In this document: in pieces, positions 1 through 11,300 of the stretch | How positions within the stretch are numbered: the first letter of the stretch is position 1 | Layout: the number at the start of each line of letters is the position of its first letter | Source of the DNA: Molanna angustata | Lineage: Eukaryota > Arthropoda > Insecta > Trichoptera > Molannidae | Direction of reading: 5' to 3' | Length of the DNA stretch: 64,000 bases | NCBI GenBank assembly: GCA_963576475.1 | Contig: OY754968.1 | Coordinates: forward strand, 20,508,734-20,572,733 | The notes under the pieces: generated by a model | Told to the model about the DNA's origin: nothing | What the model saw: the letters and a program-made list of their open reading frames with translations, nothing else | The model's database searches: none | Translations under genes and position numbers: made by a program

Positions 1-476
1 ATGAAACATTTATTTGAATGTATTTAAATATAAGGTAAATGTGAACATTTCGTTTTTATAATATGTAATTGTTAAAATGTCAAAGTGTTTAATAAAAATT
101 ATAAATTAAAAATATGAATTTTTTATTGAAAGTTCTAATTGGTTACTCAATATTCCATTCCTTTTTTAACTTCATTATAATATGTACTTTCCTCACTTTT
201 ATTGATAATTGTTTATTTCAATTTATGTAATTAAAAAAATTAGATATATAATATGATCTTACTCTTAGACCTGAGGATACATGGACTGCTTGAAGCAGTC
301 GGGGCAACTGCTTCAAGCTGCCGCAGCAGGGCGGTCTGCAGTTCCGATACATTATTCTCATTTACAATACACAGACTGCTTCATGTTGCAGTTGATCCGA
401 CTGCTCCAAGTAGTTGGGTCTTACAATAATGATATACTTACTATACAGATGTACCTTGGAATATGTCAGCTTTGGA
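1..476. other. Window start, no gene recognised
   Basis: AT-rich sequence with, at 283-410, a GC-richer patch of repeated ACTGCTT/AAGCAGT words forming short inverted repeats. The open frame at 281-649 runs from this patch into the repeat element beginning at 477 and is not a credible gene. Confidence 0.4.
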
Positions 477-1080
477 GTCCAACTGTCAATGTCAATTTAT
501 TCAAGAGAATTTGTTTAACTCTTAGCAGATCACCAAAGTTTCAAGCCAAGATCTGCGAGATTTGTATGGCCAGGTCTATATTTTTCATGGTTTTTTCAAC
601 TTTGAAGTCAAACACCACAAATTCTGAGGCTTCACAGCACATATGTTAAATATGGATTAATTCAGAATTTGGAGTAGAACATTTAGTGTGTCTGTGTGTC
701 CGTTCCAACCCTATAACTTTTGTTTGCTTGATTCACAGAGCCCAAAATTTCAGAAAGTATAGACAAGTTTAGGCCAAAACTCTTTTCCTCAGAATTTTGA
801 ATTTGTGTTCCAGTCAGGGGTTATCAACATTTGAATTTTTATTTAATTATTCCATATATTTCAAAAACCATAAAAGCTAAAACGCTGAAATTTTTTATAA
901 ATATAGACAAATAAAATATCTCAAATATATTTTGATGAAAAAGTTCCTGAGTTTCTCAAATCTTTTTTATGAAGAAAAACATTTTTTAGGACAAATTTAT
1001 GTGTTTAAACCCTTACCATATAGAATGCCAAATATGGCCGGAACATTAAAATATCTGTCTTTCTATTTTGCGCGTGACTG
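477..1080 (-). mobile_element. Copy of 0.9-kb inverted-repeat element (family TIR-900)
   Basis: Begins CCAACTGTCAATG and is colinear, in reverse, with the more complete copy at 46380-47295 (shared text: CTTTGAAGTCAAA, GGAGTAGAACATTTAGTGTG, CAGGGGTTATCAAC). The far end is not preserved. Noncoding. Confidence 0.8.
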
Positions 1081-1459
1081 CATATAATCCCATGTAAGGT
1101 AAGATAGATTCTACCTACCTACCTACGCCACCTAGTTTTGGCATAAAAGAACTACTTGTTAAGTGACTGTTGTTGTGTTTCTTGTTGTGATTACAACACA
1201 TTTTATTTGTTTTGTAGACTTACTCATTGAGAAAAAATTGTTACTATGAAAAAATAAGACTCAATCTACATTTTCAGCAATAAATTCCGAAGGTTTTTTT
1301 GTATTAAAAGATCATATTTTATGGTTTAAGGCCAGATATGTCATTTCATGCAGTTGGCGGTTAAGGTCCAAGTACATATCTGGCATTGCATGCATTTAGT
1401 ACAAAAAACTTATATAAAAAAAAACAACAATAGAAAAATCTGTCATCAATAATATTATC

Positions 1460-1935
1460 GAACTGTCAATTTGTTCCAAGAGAATTTATATCGACAAAGT
1501 ATTAAGCCAGGATATGCAAGATTTGTATGCAGGGTCTATATTTTTCAGGGTTTTTCCAACTTTGAAGTCAAAAAACACCAACTTAGAGGCTTCGTAGCAT
1601 ATATATGTTCTATATACGGATTTACTCAGAATTTGGAGTAGAACATTTGATGTGTGTCTGTGTCCCCTCCCCCCCCTTATAACTTTTGATCCGTTCAATC
1701 TACAGAGCTCAAAATTTCAGAAAATATATACAGTTATAGGCCTACAAAACTTTTATACTCAGAATTTTGAATTTTTGTTTCAGTCAAGGGTTATCAACTT
1801 ATGAATTTTTAATTTATTTTTCCATATATCTCAAAAACCATACAAGCTAGAACGCTGAAAATTGGCATAAATATAGACAAAAAATCTCAAATTTGTTTTT
1901 TCAAAAAAATTCTCAAACAATTTTTACTAATTGTT
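1460..1935 (-). mobile_element. Partial TIR-900 copy
   Basis: Same order of motifs as the copy at 477 (CTGTCAATTTGTTCCAAG, GGAGTAGAACATTTGATGTG, CAAGGGTTATCAAC) and same orientation; truncated near 1935. Confidence 0.75.
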
Positions 1936-2200
1936 TTCACGTGATTGGCACAATGGCAGATCCAATCGGATTTTTCCCTCTCCTAGCAACGGCGTCGGCA
2001 TTCCGACGATCCGATGAGTGCGCTCCGTCCAATGCCGATCAGTGGACACACTTGTATGAATTTCTATACAAAGAAATCTAAAATTCATCTGATGCACTCC
2101 GTTTGATCCGTCGCTGCGCCTGTATGGACGCTAGCCTTAAGACACCGTATATGGCTCATTGATTTTTATAATATTAACTGTATATAATGGATTTTAGATG
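1936..2200. other. GC-richer spacer, unrecognised
   Basis: Contains two related stretches with GATCCAATCGG and GATCCGATGAG, perhaps a MITE remnant. No gene recognised. Confidence 0.3.
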
Positions 2201-2272
2201 GGTCGATGGCAGAGCGGTTAGCGCGCTGGGCTAGTAATCCAGTGGTCGCGAGTTCGAATCCTGCCTCGACTA
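2201..2272 (+). tRNA. tRNA-Thr(AGT)-like sequence, probably a pseudogene or SINE head
   Basis: Good box A (TGGCAGAGCGG), anticodon arm CTGGG-CTAGTAA-TCCAG with anticodon AGT, and box B GGTCGCGAGTTCGAATCC. The acceptor stem pairs only about five bases (GTCGA/TCGAC) and spacing to box A is short, so it is unlikely to be a working tRNA. No tail shared with other SINEs in the window. Confidence 0.5.
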
Positions 2273-2689
2273 ATTTCGTTCACCTATAGCACAAGCATTT
2301 ATGCTTATTTTAGGGAACGTAGGAAGATGTATATGTACTTGTCTAACAAGGACATATTCATATATGGTACAATTAGTTTTTTCCAAATAATTTTTGAAAA
2401 ATGTAACTTCATTTTTTCTATAATTTTTTTCTTTATTATCATCATTTTTCTATGACAAATCCAAATTTTAAGAAAAATTGAGACCTCATGCAGTAAGGGG
2501 TTAACTGCCTTATATTTCCTTTTTTTAAATACCGAAAAACGCTGATAATCCCCAATTAGATAATTTAATTTTCTATAAAAAAATACATTTTTACATTAGT
2601 AGTACCTATATCTCATTTTTTTTTAACAAGTTTCGTAAAATTCATATTTAGTGACAAAATACTTTCATACAACTTGTATGCACAATATC

Positions 2690-2890
2690 TAGTTTGATAC
2701 TTTACATATATCAAGCACCATCCGAGGTAAGAAAAAAGGACTGACCTCCACATTATCCTATCTTGACATACATGTTTTGTATAGAAAACAAAATATTTAA
2801 TAAAAAGTATTTAAGGTTTTATAGTTTGGTATGTATTATACTGTCGATTCAATACTGTAAATACTATTGAATCGATAGTTAGATCTCATA
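2690..2890 (-). mobile_element. TIR-900 end fragment
   Basis: Shares ACATACATGTTTTGTATAGAAAACAAAATA and TATAGTTTGGTATGTAT with the unit repeated at 27180-27870, in inverse orientation. Flanked by the LINE and AT microsatellite at higher coordinates. Confidence 0.65.
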
Positions 2891-2923
2891 TGTTACAATG
2901 CAAATAGTGTACGTAAAAAAATT

Positions 2924-2924
<1 letters not shown>

Positions 2925-2988
<64 letters not shown>
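2925..2988. repeat. (AT)n microsatellite
   Basis: About 60 bases of uninterrupted TA dinucleotides immediately after (minus strand) the last coding bases of a CR1/L2-like LINE, a common 3' terminal position for such repeats. Confidence 0.95.
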
Positions 2989-2991
<3 letters not shown>

Positions 2992-5275
2992 ATTATTGTG
3001 TGAAATATTAAACAGGTGTGTCTTAAGTTGTTTTTTAAACGTGTTTATATTGTCTATTTGTCTGAGTCGGTATGGAAGTTTATTCCATGAGGATGGACCA
3101 GCAACACCGAACGCACGATCACCGAAGTTTGATTTGTGCACTCGGTTAACTTTGTTTATTTTACCGATTGCTGAGCTTTGAGGTGAACGGAGGGATTTTT
3201 GTCTGTTGTTTGAGATGAGCGGAGTGCACATTTTGGATAGGTATTGCGGGGCCAGACCGTGTATTGCCTTGAATGTTGTTAGGCATATCTTTTTTTTTTT
3301 TAATTAATTTTTGGCGTTCCACCCGATATCGAGTGATATAGCCACTAATCCCTAGAAGGACGAACATTGTAGTAGGTGACAAACATTGTAAACACACCCA
3401 CCGCAATGCTCGTCCCACTCTTGGTAATATTACATATCTATGAAATCAAACAAAAATAAACATAAAAATGTGCAAATAATAATTTCATAGTCAAAAAAGG
3501 CGAAATAATAAAAACGGTCGGCATAATTCGAAAACATACGGAATACCCACATAAACTATATACACACAAACTATATACAAATTCCAAGACCTGGGGACAG
3601 TTTTTTCAAAGGAGTTTATTGTTTATTTTCAAAAAATTTGTTATACTTTTATTAATATTTACATCATTCAATGACAAAAGGAATTTAGAGTTAACAGGAT
3701 ATGAAGTGCATGATTTTATTATCTCTGACATAAATTCTTCTCTATTTAATAATTTACATTCAAAGAAAATATGATCACTATTCTCTTCCTGTTCACCGCA
3801 TTCACATATTGGGGATTGAACAACATGAATCCTAAATAAATGAGATGCCAAGGAGCAATGGCCAATTCTTAAGCGACAAAGTAGGGAGATGTCAATTTTA
3901 GGGGTTTTTGACTATAAAACCATGGAATTCTTGAAATATGATCTTGCAAGGTTTTATAATGGGCTCCTTTAGTAGAGTATTGCCATTCTTCCAGCCATTT
4001 TTCTCTCACTTTTTTGTCAAGGTGTACCATCCTCTCAAGTAGGGTGTGAAGAAAACACTGGGGAGTTAATCCTAATGAACACGCTTCTCTAGCCAGATGA
4101 TCTGCCCGTTCATTACCTGGAATACCCACGTGAGATGGTATCCATCCTATTTCCAACTGATATCCATATTCTGAGGATTCAAAGAGTAAACACTTAATTG
4201 TCCAAAATAAATCATCATGGGGGTCACTGATATTGTTTTTAACGAGTTTTTGTACGAGACTGAGAGAATCCGTGAAGATTACAGCTTTCTGAATAGACAT
4301 CGACAGAATTCTTGATAAAGCCTCTCTCATAGCTACACATTCCGCTGTATATATGGAAGTGTTTTTGGGAAGTTTAAACTTTTCCTCGATATTTAAACTA
4401 GGAATACAGAAGGCTGCACCACAATCTCCGTTAGGAGATTTTGAGCCATCTGTGTATATTGAAATATGGTCCTTCCACCTGTCATCAATCACTGAATTAA
4501 AGAATCCGAAAATTCTCGAGAGGTTCCAATACGCTGCAGAGTGATCTATGCCAATAGACATGTGCACTTTAGGGCGAAAAACAATTGCCCTGTATGGGAT
4601 TGAGAATATAGGGGTTGTATTTGAGACCTGTGGAGATTCTAGGCATATCTTGTACTCTATCCTTTCAGGGCACTTGAGCCAGTGAAGATTTTTTAAGTGA
4701 AGCACCCGTGATAACTCTAGCAGCGGTATTAAATACAGTTTGGAGTTTTTTTATTTCTTGTTTTGGGAGATGAGCATATATGCTATTGCAGTAATCAAGT
4801 CTTGAAATAACATAAGCGTTGATGAGAGATTTAGTAGCATCTATTGGAAGATTTCTGCGAATTGACTTGATTCTACGAAGATGATAAAATGCTGCTCTAG
4901 TTGTGCAATTTATTTGTTTTTTGAGAGACAGGCTAGAGTCTAGGTGGACTCCAAGGAGTTTTACACTGGAATTAGGGAGAATGTTTGATTGATCAACTTT
5001 AAATTCTGATTTATCCAGAAGGTGTTGACGCCTTTGTGTGGCAGTCCAAAGAAATTCAGTTTTAGTCGGGTTCAACTTGAGTTTGTTTGATGACATCCAG
5101 TCATTTATGTCTTGTATGCATTTGATTGTTTTGTCTTTTAAAGTCGCTGTGTTTTCTGAAGAGCACTGTGAGTATAGCTGCCAGTCGTCTGCGTAACAGT
5201 GGGCATTTAGGTCATGTCCTTTTATAATATCAAATATTTCTTTTGTTGACCCAGTACGGAGCCTTGTGGTTTACA
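2989..5275 (-). pseudogene. CR1/L2-like LINE reverse transcriptase, split by a nested insertion
   Basis: Minus strand, high to low coordinates: PQGSVLG near 5265, then after a small deletion HCYADDWQLY (RT YADD box, about 5200), WMSSNKLKLNPTKTEF, ISRLDYCNS, ARVITGASLK, frameshift near 4700, LHWLKCPERIEYKICL. The frame is then interrupted from 4639 to 3292 by another retroelement and resumes at about 3290 with ICLTTFKAIHGLAPQYLSKM and FGDRAFGVAGPSSWNKLP, the usual C-terminal block of this LINE group. The 5' part, including any endonuclease, is absent. Dead copy. Confidence 0.85.
3292..4639 (-). mobile_element. 5'-truncated RNase H-bearing LINE nested in a LINE
   Basis: Bounded by a 12-bp direct repeat TAGGCATATCTT (3280-3291 and 4640-4651) and ending, on the minus strand, in an A-run just inside 3292, the marks of target-primed insertion. 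Carries a ribonuclease H domain with all four acidic positions visible: YTDGSKSPNGDCGAAF, YTAECVAMREAL, IFTDSLSLVQKL, HVGIPGNERADHLA. A frameshift near 3880 leads to a cysteine/histidine tail (PICECGEQEENSDHIFFEC) at 3606-3851. This layout is typical of I-clade LINE ORF2; the RT part is lost by 5' truncation. Confidence 0.88.
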
Positions 5276-5606
5276 TATATTATATTTTTTAGTAGAATAT
5301 TAATTATGTGCATAAAATCTGCATGGGAATGGGCAACTCGTCCTTTTTCAGTGATTTTTTCGAATAAATTTTTAATGATCATATATATTGAAAGTGGTTG
5401 CAGTGCAGGGATAATCAAGGTTCTATTTCTATTTGAGAATAGCGAAGAGCAGACCGATGGGCCAAACATACTTCTTAGTGGCAACCGAAAGCTGGCTGCA
5501 GAAAAACCAGTTAGACCACAAGCAAGATGGTCAGAAGCTTGATTATATATAAACACCATTGGAGAAAAAAGCAACACTGGACGAATAATGGCTGATGATG
5601 ATGAAA
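5276..5606. other. Spacer, unrecognised
   Basis: Between the LINE and a Tc1-like element. Open frames in both directions at 5230-5577 overlap each other and match nothing I recognise. Confidence 0.35.
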
Positions 5607-5944
5607 CTATAGTTTGTAAAGTTAACTGAGCCTTCCCATCGACTATTCGGTATGTTGAGGAGCGGTTACCGGGGCAGGTAGCGGGGCTAAGGCTGCGTCA
5701 CACAGTATGTTTGTCGTAAATTGGTTATCGTATTTTAGCAGAATTTTAACTAGCATTTTAAATATTTATTTATTTGTTTTAACATATGTACACGACTTCA
5801 CGCCATTATACAAATACATGCATATAAAAAATATAATAATATAGGTACACTTAAAAAATAATAAAATTTAAATATGTAAATATTTATTTATTTTAACAGA
5901 CACGGCTTCACGCCATTATAAAAATACACGAAAATATGCATTAA

Positions 5945-7156
5945 CCTTTTCCGTGCTACGCGTATGCTAAACAATGTAACACCTCAGTGCGGCGCAATTT
6001 TCGGACAAAATTAAAATCGTCATATCTCAATAACTACTCACCTGAGATACTTGAAATCTTCGACAAGAATATTCGTTTTTAGCTGTTCTAAATGTTGAAT
6101 ACAATTTTTTGTTTATTTTGTGTTTCTGCATACTATTTAACTGATTTTTTCAACATTCCAGCTTACAAAAACATAACTAATTAGCAAAAAAATATCACAT
6201 AGGTAAAAAAAGACATAGGAAAGAATATAGTGAATAAAAATCATCTTAAAATTCATGAATTTTTAAGTATTTCTTCGAAAACAAACACAGTTTTCAACAA
6301 TTGCTTAGTGCCTTATACGTTTGTATGAAGTTTATCTGTAAGCGCTTTGACCTATGCGCCGCTGCACCATAATTTATCAACTTATAGTAGAAAATAGTAA
6401 TAAAATAATTGGTTGTTATAAATAATACTGTAATAAGTCAACAGGATCTGGAGAACTTTTTCGAAACATTTATAAAAGCAAAATTCATTCATAATAGCAA
6501 AAAATATTCAATGTATTTTGTCTATCACTTAGTAAGATTTTAAAAGTTGGTGACACAAAAAATCGAAGTTACTCTCAAAAACACATGAACTTTAAAAAAA
6601 TAGTAATTTTGAAATATGAATCAACGTTAAAGACACAAATAAAATATAATTAAATAATAAGATTAATTACTCATTGTTTTACGTTCATATTAGTTAATAA
6701 TGCTCTTATTGTCAAAATAAATAAATAAACAAAAACATATAAATTTACAGCAAAATACTTTGTTTTTATATAGGTACTAAATAAAAACCGAACATAAATA
6801 TTTTTCTAAACCGGCGCACAATCTATACGACCTCGGATATGGGTTATACGCAACATTAATATCCATACAAAGCGGTATCTCAGTGCGGGTCTCGATTATG
6901 TCTCGAGATGAAATAGACAAAAAGTAAACACTCTACCGCCATCTACCAAATTTTTTTTTAATTTTTTTAAAATCATATTTACTTAGATAAATGGTTCAGC
7001 TACACGATGTAATTATTATATTTTGGATATGTCGATAAATAAGATTTCTACAGCGAGTTTAAGTGGAGCATTGTCCATCACGATAACCTATCCTGATCCG
7101 CACTGGTGTAGCACATGATTCATCACGATAACGTATCGAGATTAGCACTGAAACGG
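5945..7156. mobile_element. piggyBac-like nonautonomous element inside the Tc1-like element
   Basis: Flanked by TTAA at 5941-5944 and 7157-7160. The termini CCTTTTCCGTGCTACG and, inverted, CCGTTTCAGTGCTAAT agree with the TTAA-CCnTTTCnGTGC pattern of many insect piggyBac-like elements. No transposase coding seen in 1.2 kb of AT-rich interior. Confidence 0.75.
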
Positions 7157-7279
7157 TTAAATAATAAAATTAAAATAAGTATTCATTTATTTTAACATAC
7201 ATGGCAAAATATGACTTATTATTTGACAAGGTTCTGTGCATCTCCTCCTTACAAAAGCCAACACTAAAAGCTCTTAAAT

Positions 7280-7925
7280 TATTGTTCAGAGTCATAATCT
7301 GTGTCACTCTCTGTTGAAGAAGAGTTATCACAAACATCAACTCTGAGGCCTTCAAACATTGTGTCGAAATTTGTATCGAAGTCAATGTCCCTTGAGGCAT
7401 ACTCCTCTTCAATTTTCTTCACATGCTCAACACATTTATTCCATTTCTCCGCTCTAAAATCCTGGAAGGGGATTTTTTATTTAACGCATTTTTCGTCCAG
7501 ATTAAAGCTCGCGTGCTCTCTGGCCAACTCACCTTTAATGTCACCCCAAACTAACTCAATAGGGTTAAGATCAGCATGGTAAGAAGGCAAACGAAGAAAT
7601 TTGTGTCCACAAGCTTTTAAAATTTCGTCAATGACCAGTCTTTTTTCCACATTAACCGACTGGATCAACGAATATAGTTCCGATTTTAGCATAATCGGAC
7701 TGCATTCCACATTATGTGATGACAACCACTCAATCATTGTTTTTTCAACGCTGATTTGGGTGGTCTTCTGTCAATCTCCACATTATGATATGATGCGTTG
7801 TCTAAAATTATCGTTGATCGAGGCGGTAAATTAGGAATAAACATATTTTCTGCCCATTTTTTGAAATTCTCAAAGTTCATGTCATTAAGATAGTATCCTG
7901 ATTTACATTTGAATTTGAAAATCAA
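7280..7925 (-). pseudogene. Tc1/IS630-like DDE transposase, C-terminal half, frameshifted
   Basis: Three successive minus-strand frames: 7925-7734 with FIPNLPPRSTIILDNASYHN (second catalytic aspartate), 7737-7477 with LPSYHADLNPIELVWGDIKG (NPIE motif carrying the third acidic residue), then about 7470-7280 ending in an acidic tail (STESDTDYDSEQ, stop). Two frameshifts separate them. The N-terminal DNA-binding part and first catalytic aspartate were not found. Confidence 0.82.
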
Positions 7926-8363
7926 GAGACTACCATTGATCTTTCCCCTTACTATTTATTTTTTTATTATGAAATAAAATTTGATCCATTTTTTTGTACG
8001 TGTGACGGAGCCTTAATGTTATTAAATCAGTAACACCGCTGCTTTGAATGTTTATCGCTCGAGTTCGGGCGGGATACTGATTTCAAATAGCAATCCACAA
8101 TGCATATTGGTGGGCGAACCCCCGCTGCCCGCTCCTCAACATACCGAATAGCGATGGGAAGGCTCAGTTACAACGTTACAAACTATAGACATTAATTATT
8201 TGGTCGAGTCTTATACTAATTATTATAATGAAAATAAATAAGTTTACAAATCATAAATTAATGGTTTATTCATGTTTTTGTAATAAATATACAAATTAAA
8301 AGTCACATACCTTTTGTAAACTTTTCAATAAAATAAATAAATTTCAATGAGCAAACAATACTA

Positions 8364-11300
8364 TCAACGGTTGCTGGTTCTAAAGGCAATTCCTTCTGGT
8401 TGACCTCTGCCGTTGATTCTTAATTCTTTAGAGGATGATCTTGATCTCCAAACCTGTATTTGATTAAAAGATAATGTTATTATTAAAATAACCCATAGCT
8501 TTTGATGTATTATAAATATATCAAGTGCGGTAATAAAGGATATCAAGGATCTTTCAAGTTTAATACTCTAAGATAAGATAGTAAGTGGTTGAATGGCTTA
8601 CTTGGGGTTAATAAGATAAGGTAACAAGTACCTGACAAAAGAGTATGAGACAATGGATAAAAAGTTACAGAAATCGTACATATATACCTAAATATCTTCC
8701 TCACTAACCACAGATTGAGGTTGACAATTTTACATGAAGTAAGGACAGTTTAAAATAAAATAAATGGAAATAATGGATGTAATAACTACAAGGACATTTT
8801 ATGGCGATATCAGTATATGAGGAACATTGCTATTTGATACCCTCATATTTGTAATGGCAGCATTTATAGTAAAAGCATAAGAAAAACTAAACAAAAATGT
8901 TGTGTTAGACTGTAAATTGATTTGATTTACAAATGTCTATTTCTCGTGAAAATACAAACACAATTTTTCCATTACTCCTCTACTATTAACAAGGTCTCTA
9001 GTAAGTAGTAACAATTTTTGAGTTATTTATAATTAAAAATAAACAAACCCGAATAGAATAGTCATCACTCGCTGTAACACACATGTGTGGGTCAACTGGG
9101 TTAAACGCTACGGCATTAACACAATCAGTGTGGGGTAATAGGGTGAGGCACACTCCATAGTATCTGTCCCAAATATAAGCTGCAGAGTTTTCAGCACCAC
9201 TAAAATAATTATAATAGGGTGACAATATATTTAAAACTTGTTATTGGATGCTGCGTGTTAAATTAATATTTGACATAGTACTTGTTAGTAGTAAGTTTTG
9301 TATTTATTGATAGATAAGCAAAGTTTCTGTGCGGGAGTCCAGGGTTCAATCCCCACCAGAGAAGAAATTTATTTAAATTCATTTCTCACACAAATATAAC
9401 TTATCTGGGCTGGAAACACTGGTTAGTTGGAAGAAATTGCCATATGATAATAAACTTGCCACTTGCTCAGAGTGCAAGGAAGTGTTTATTATTATTAATA
9501 TTTTATAAATGTAGTGGAATAAATGCTGTATTTTATTAGATTTGAATACTTAACGAAGTACTGCATTTATTCCCTTACACTTAAATTCACATTTGAAGGT
9601 GCAACTTAATCATTTTCCTGGCATTTTGATAATTTTTCTCCTTCTCCTCAAGCGTGTTGTGTCTATCATCGTAAGTCAATGTAAAGTATCTTATTGATTA
9701 AAGTTTTATTTGTATATTTTATCCAATTTTTAAATTCAGTTTTTGAATTCCGTTTTTAAATGCATTTATGTTTTTAGTTTTTTTCAATGGTAGTAAATTG
9801 AAAAGCTTGAAACCCAGGAATTGAAAATATCTTTGTCCAAATTTTAACTTGGTTTTGGGTATCTGTATGTCGGCTTGTCTAGTCTTTAGTGTAGTTTGGG
9901 TTGATTGTAAACTGTTGAGGTGTTTAAATATTTAGATGCAAGTGTTTTTATGATATAGTTGTGGTATGTTTAAAATATTAAATTTTTTGGATAGTTCAAC
10001 TGAGGGTGTGCAAATAGCGACATTATATATAATTTTTAAAACAAATTTTTGAGCTCTAACTAATGGCTCTATATTTGTTTTGTAAGTTCCACCCCACCCT
10101 ATAATACCATATTTTTATGACTGACCTTGGCAAGATATTTCTGATGAAACGAAAAATATATGTTTGTTTTTTTTTCAAATTATGTGTACAAGAAGATAAA
10201 TAAATTTCATGCTTACAAGAGACAAATGGCGTTTTCATTAAAGACATTAATTACAATAATTGAAAATTAAAATAATTTAATTACCTGGCTACATATTTTT
10301 CAGATACATCAAGAAAAATAAAGAAACATTCAGAGTTCGGTGTGTAAGCTTGATGTGCTTTCAGCATATTTCCAACTGGTGTTAAATTGGTAAGATCTAT
10401 TACATGAATATCAATATGTGAAGATATTGGAGGAGGCTGCAATGGATTATCTATTGTATAGCCGGATGGCCATGGTCTACTATTTACGTAGAGATACCTA
10501 AAAATATTTTTTTATTTACTATATAGCTTCATATACCTGTTTTTTGTAATGTTAAATTAATGCTAAAATAAGAAAGCATATAAATATCTCTAAAATAATA
10601 TTGAAGCAACTGAGCAAGCATTGATATGATAAAATGCAGGGCCGGATAAACGTGTTTTTGCGCCCGTAGCAATATATTTGAATCCGCCCCCCCCCATTTT
10701 TTTTTTGATAATTACATCGGGTCTAAAATGACTAAGCGGGATTTTTTACATACACTCCATCATGCCGAGCCTCTATCCGGGTACGCAAAGAGAACCGAGC
10801 GCCATACCTGCGAATTTTATTCATATGATTAACATTTTAGAATTTGAAGCGCCCTTTTTAAGACAACCGCCCTGACTTCTTGTTCCTGATTGTTCTAAGA
10901 TTGATACGGCCCTGATAAAATGATACATTAATCTATTACATCTACCCCTCAATCCACTCAATATAGTAGTAACATGAATTATGGACCGCTCTACTTACAT
11001 AATTTTTTATATGCCATTTAGATATTTACATATGATATACTGTGTGCGAGCATGCACCAAGATTCAGCAGTTTATTGTTACTATATCACAAACAAGTGAT
11101 GTGTTCGATGGACGTTACATGTACCCATGTATTTACTTAGACAATTGATTTTCATACTACACATATAATGTATCATATAAAACCAAAAATTTGGCAAATA
11201 AAAACTTGTAATGGTATACAAAATGCATATCCATAACCTGAGAAGTAAGTCATTGTGAGAATTATAAAATAAACTTTATAAAAAGCCTCCGAAAACTCTC

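Larger units (their letters stand above)
5607..8188 (-). mobile_element. Tc1/IS630-type DNA transposon, 2.6 kb, with long inverted repeats
   Basis: The left end (CTATAGTTTGTAA, TGAGCCTTCCCATCG, ATTCGGTATGTTGAGGAGCG) is repeated inverted at 8100-8188, giving inverted repeats of roughly 70-80 bases with small differences. The minus strand inside codes for a decayed Tc1-like transposase, and a 1.2-kb piggyBac-like element sits inside the left half. It lies 176 bases beyond the FBXW5 stop codon. Confidence 0.85.

Noticed and set aside
2893..3231. Protein ending in a long IYIYIY tract
   Set aside because: The tract is the AT microsatellite; the rest is the C-terminus of a dead LINE.
9690..10130. 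Extra FBXW5 exon in intron 7
   Set aside because: Translation matches LINE C-termini, has stops, and the flanking exons already join in frame.
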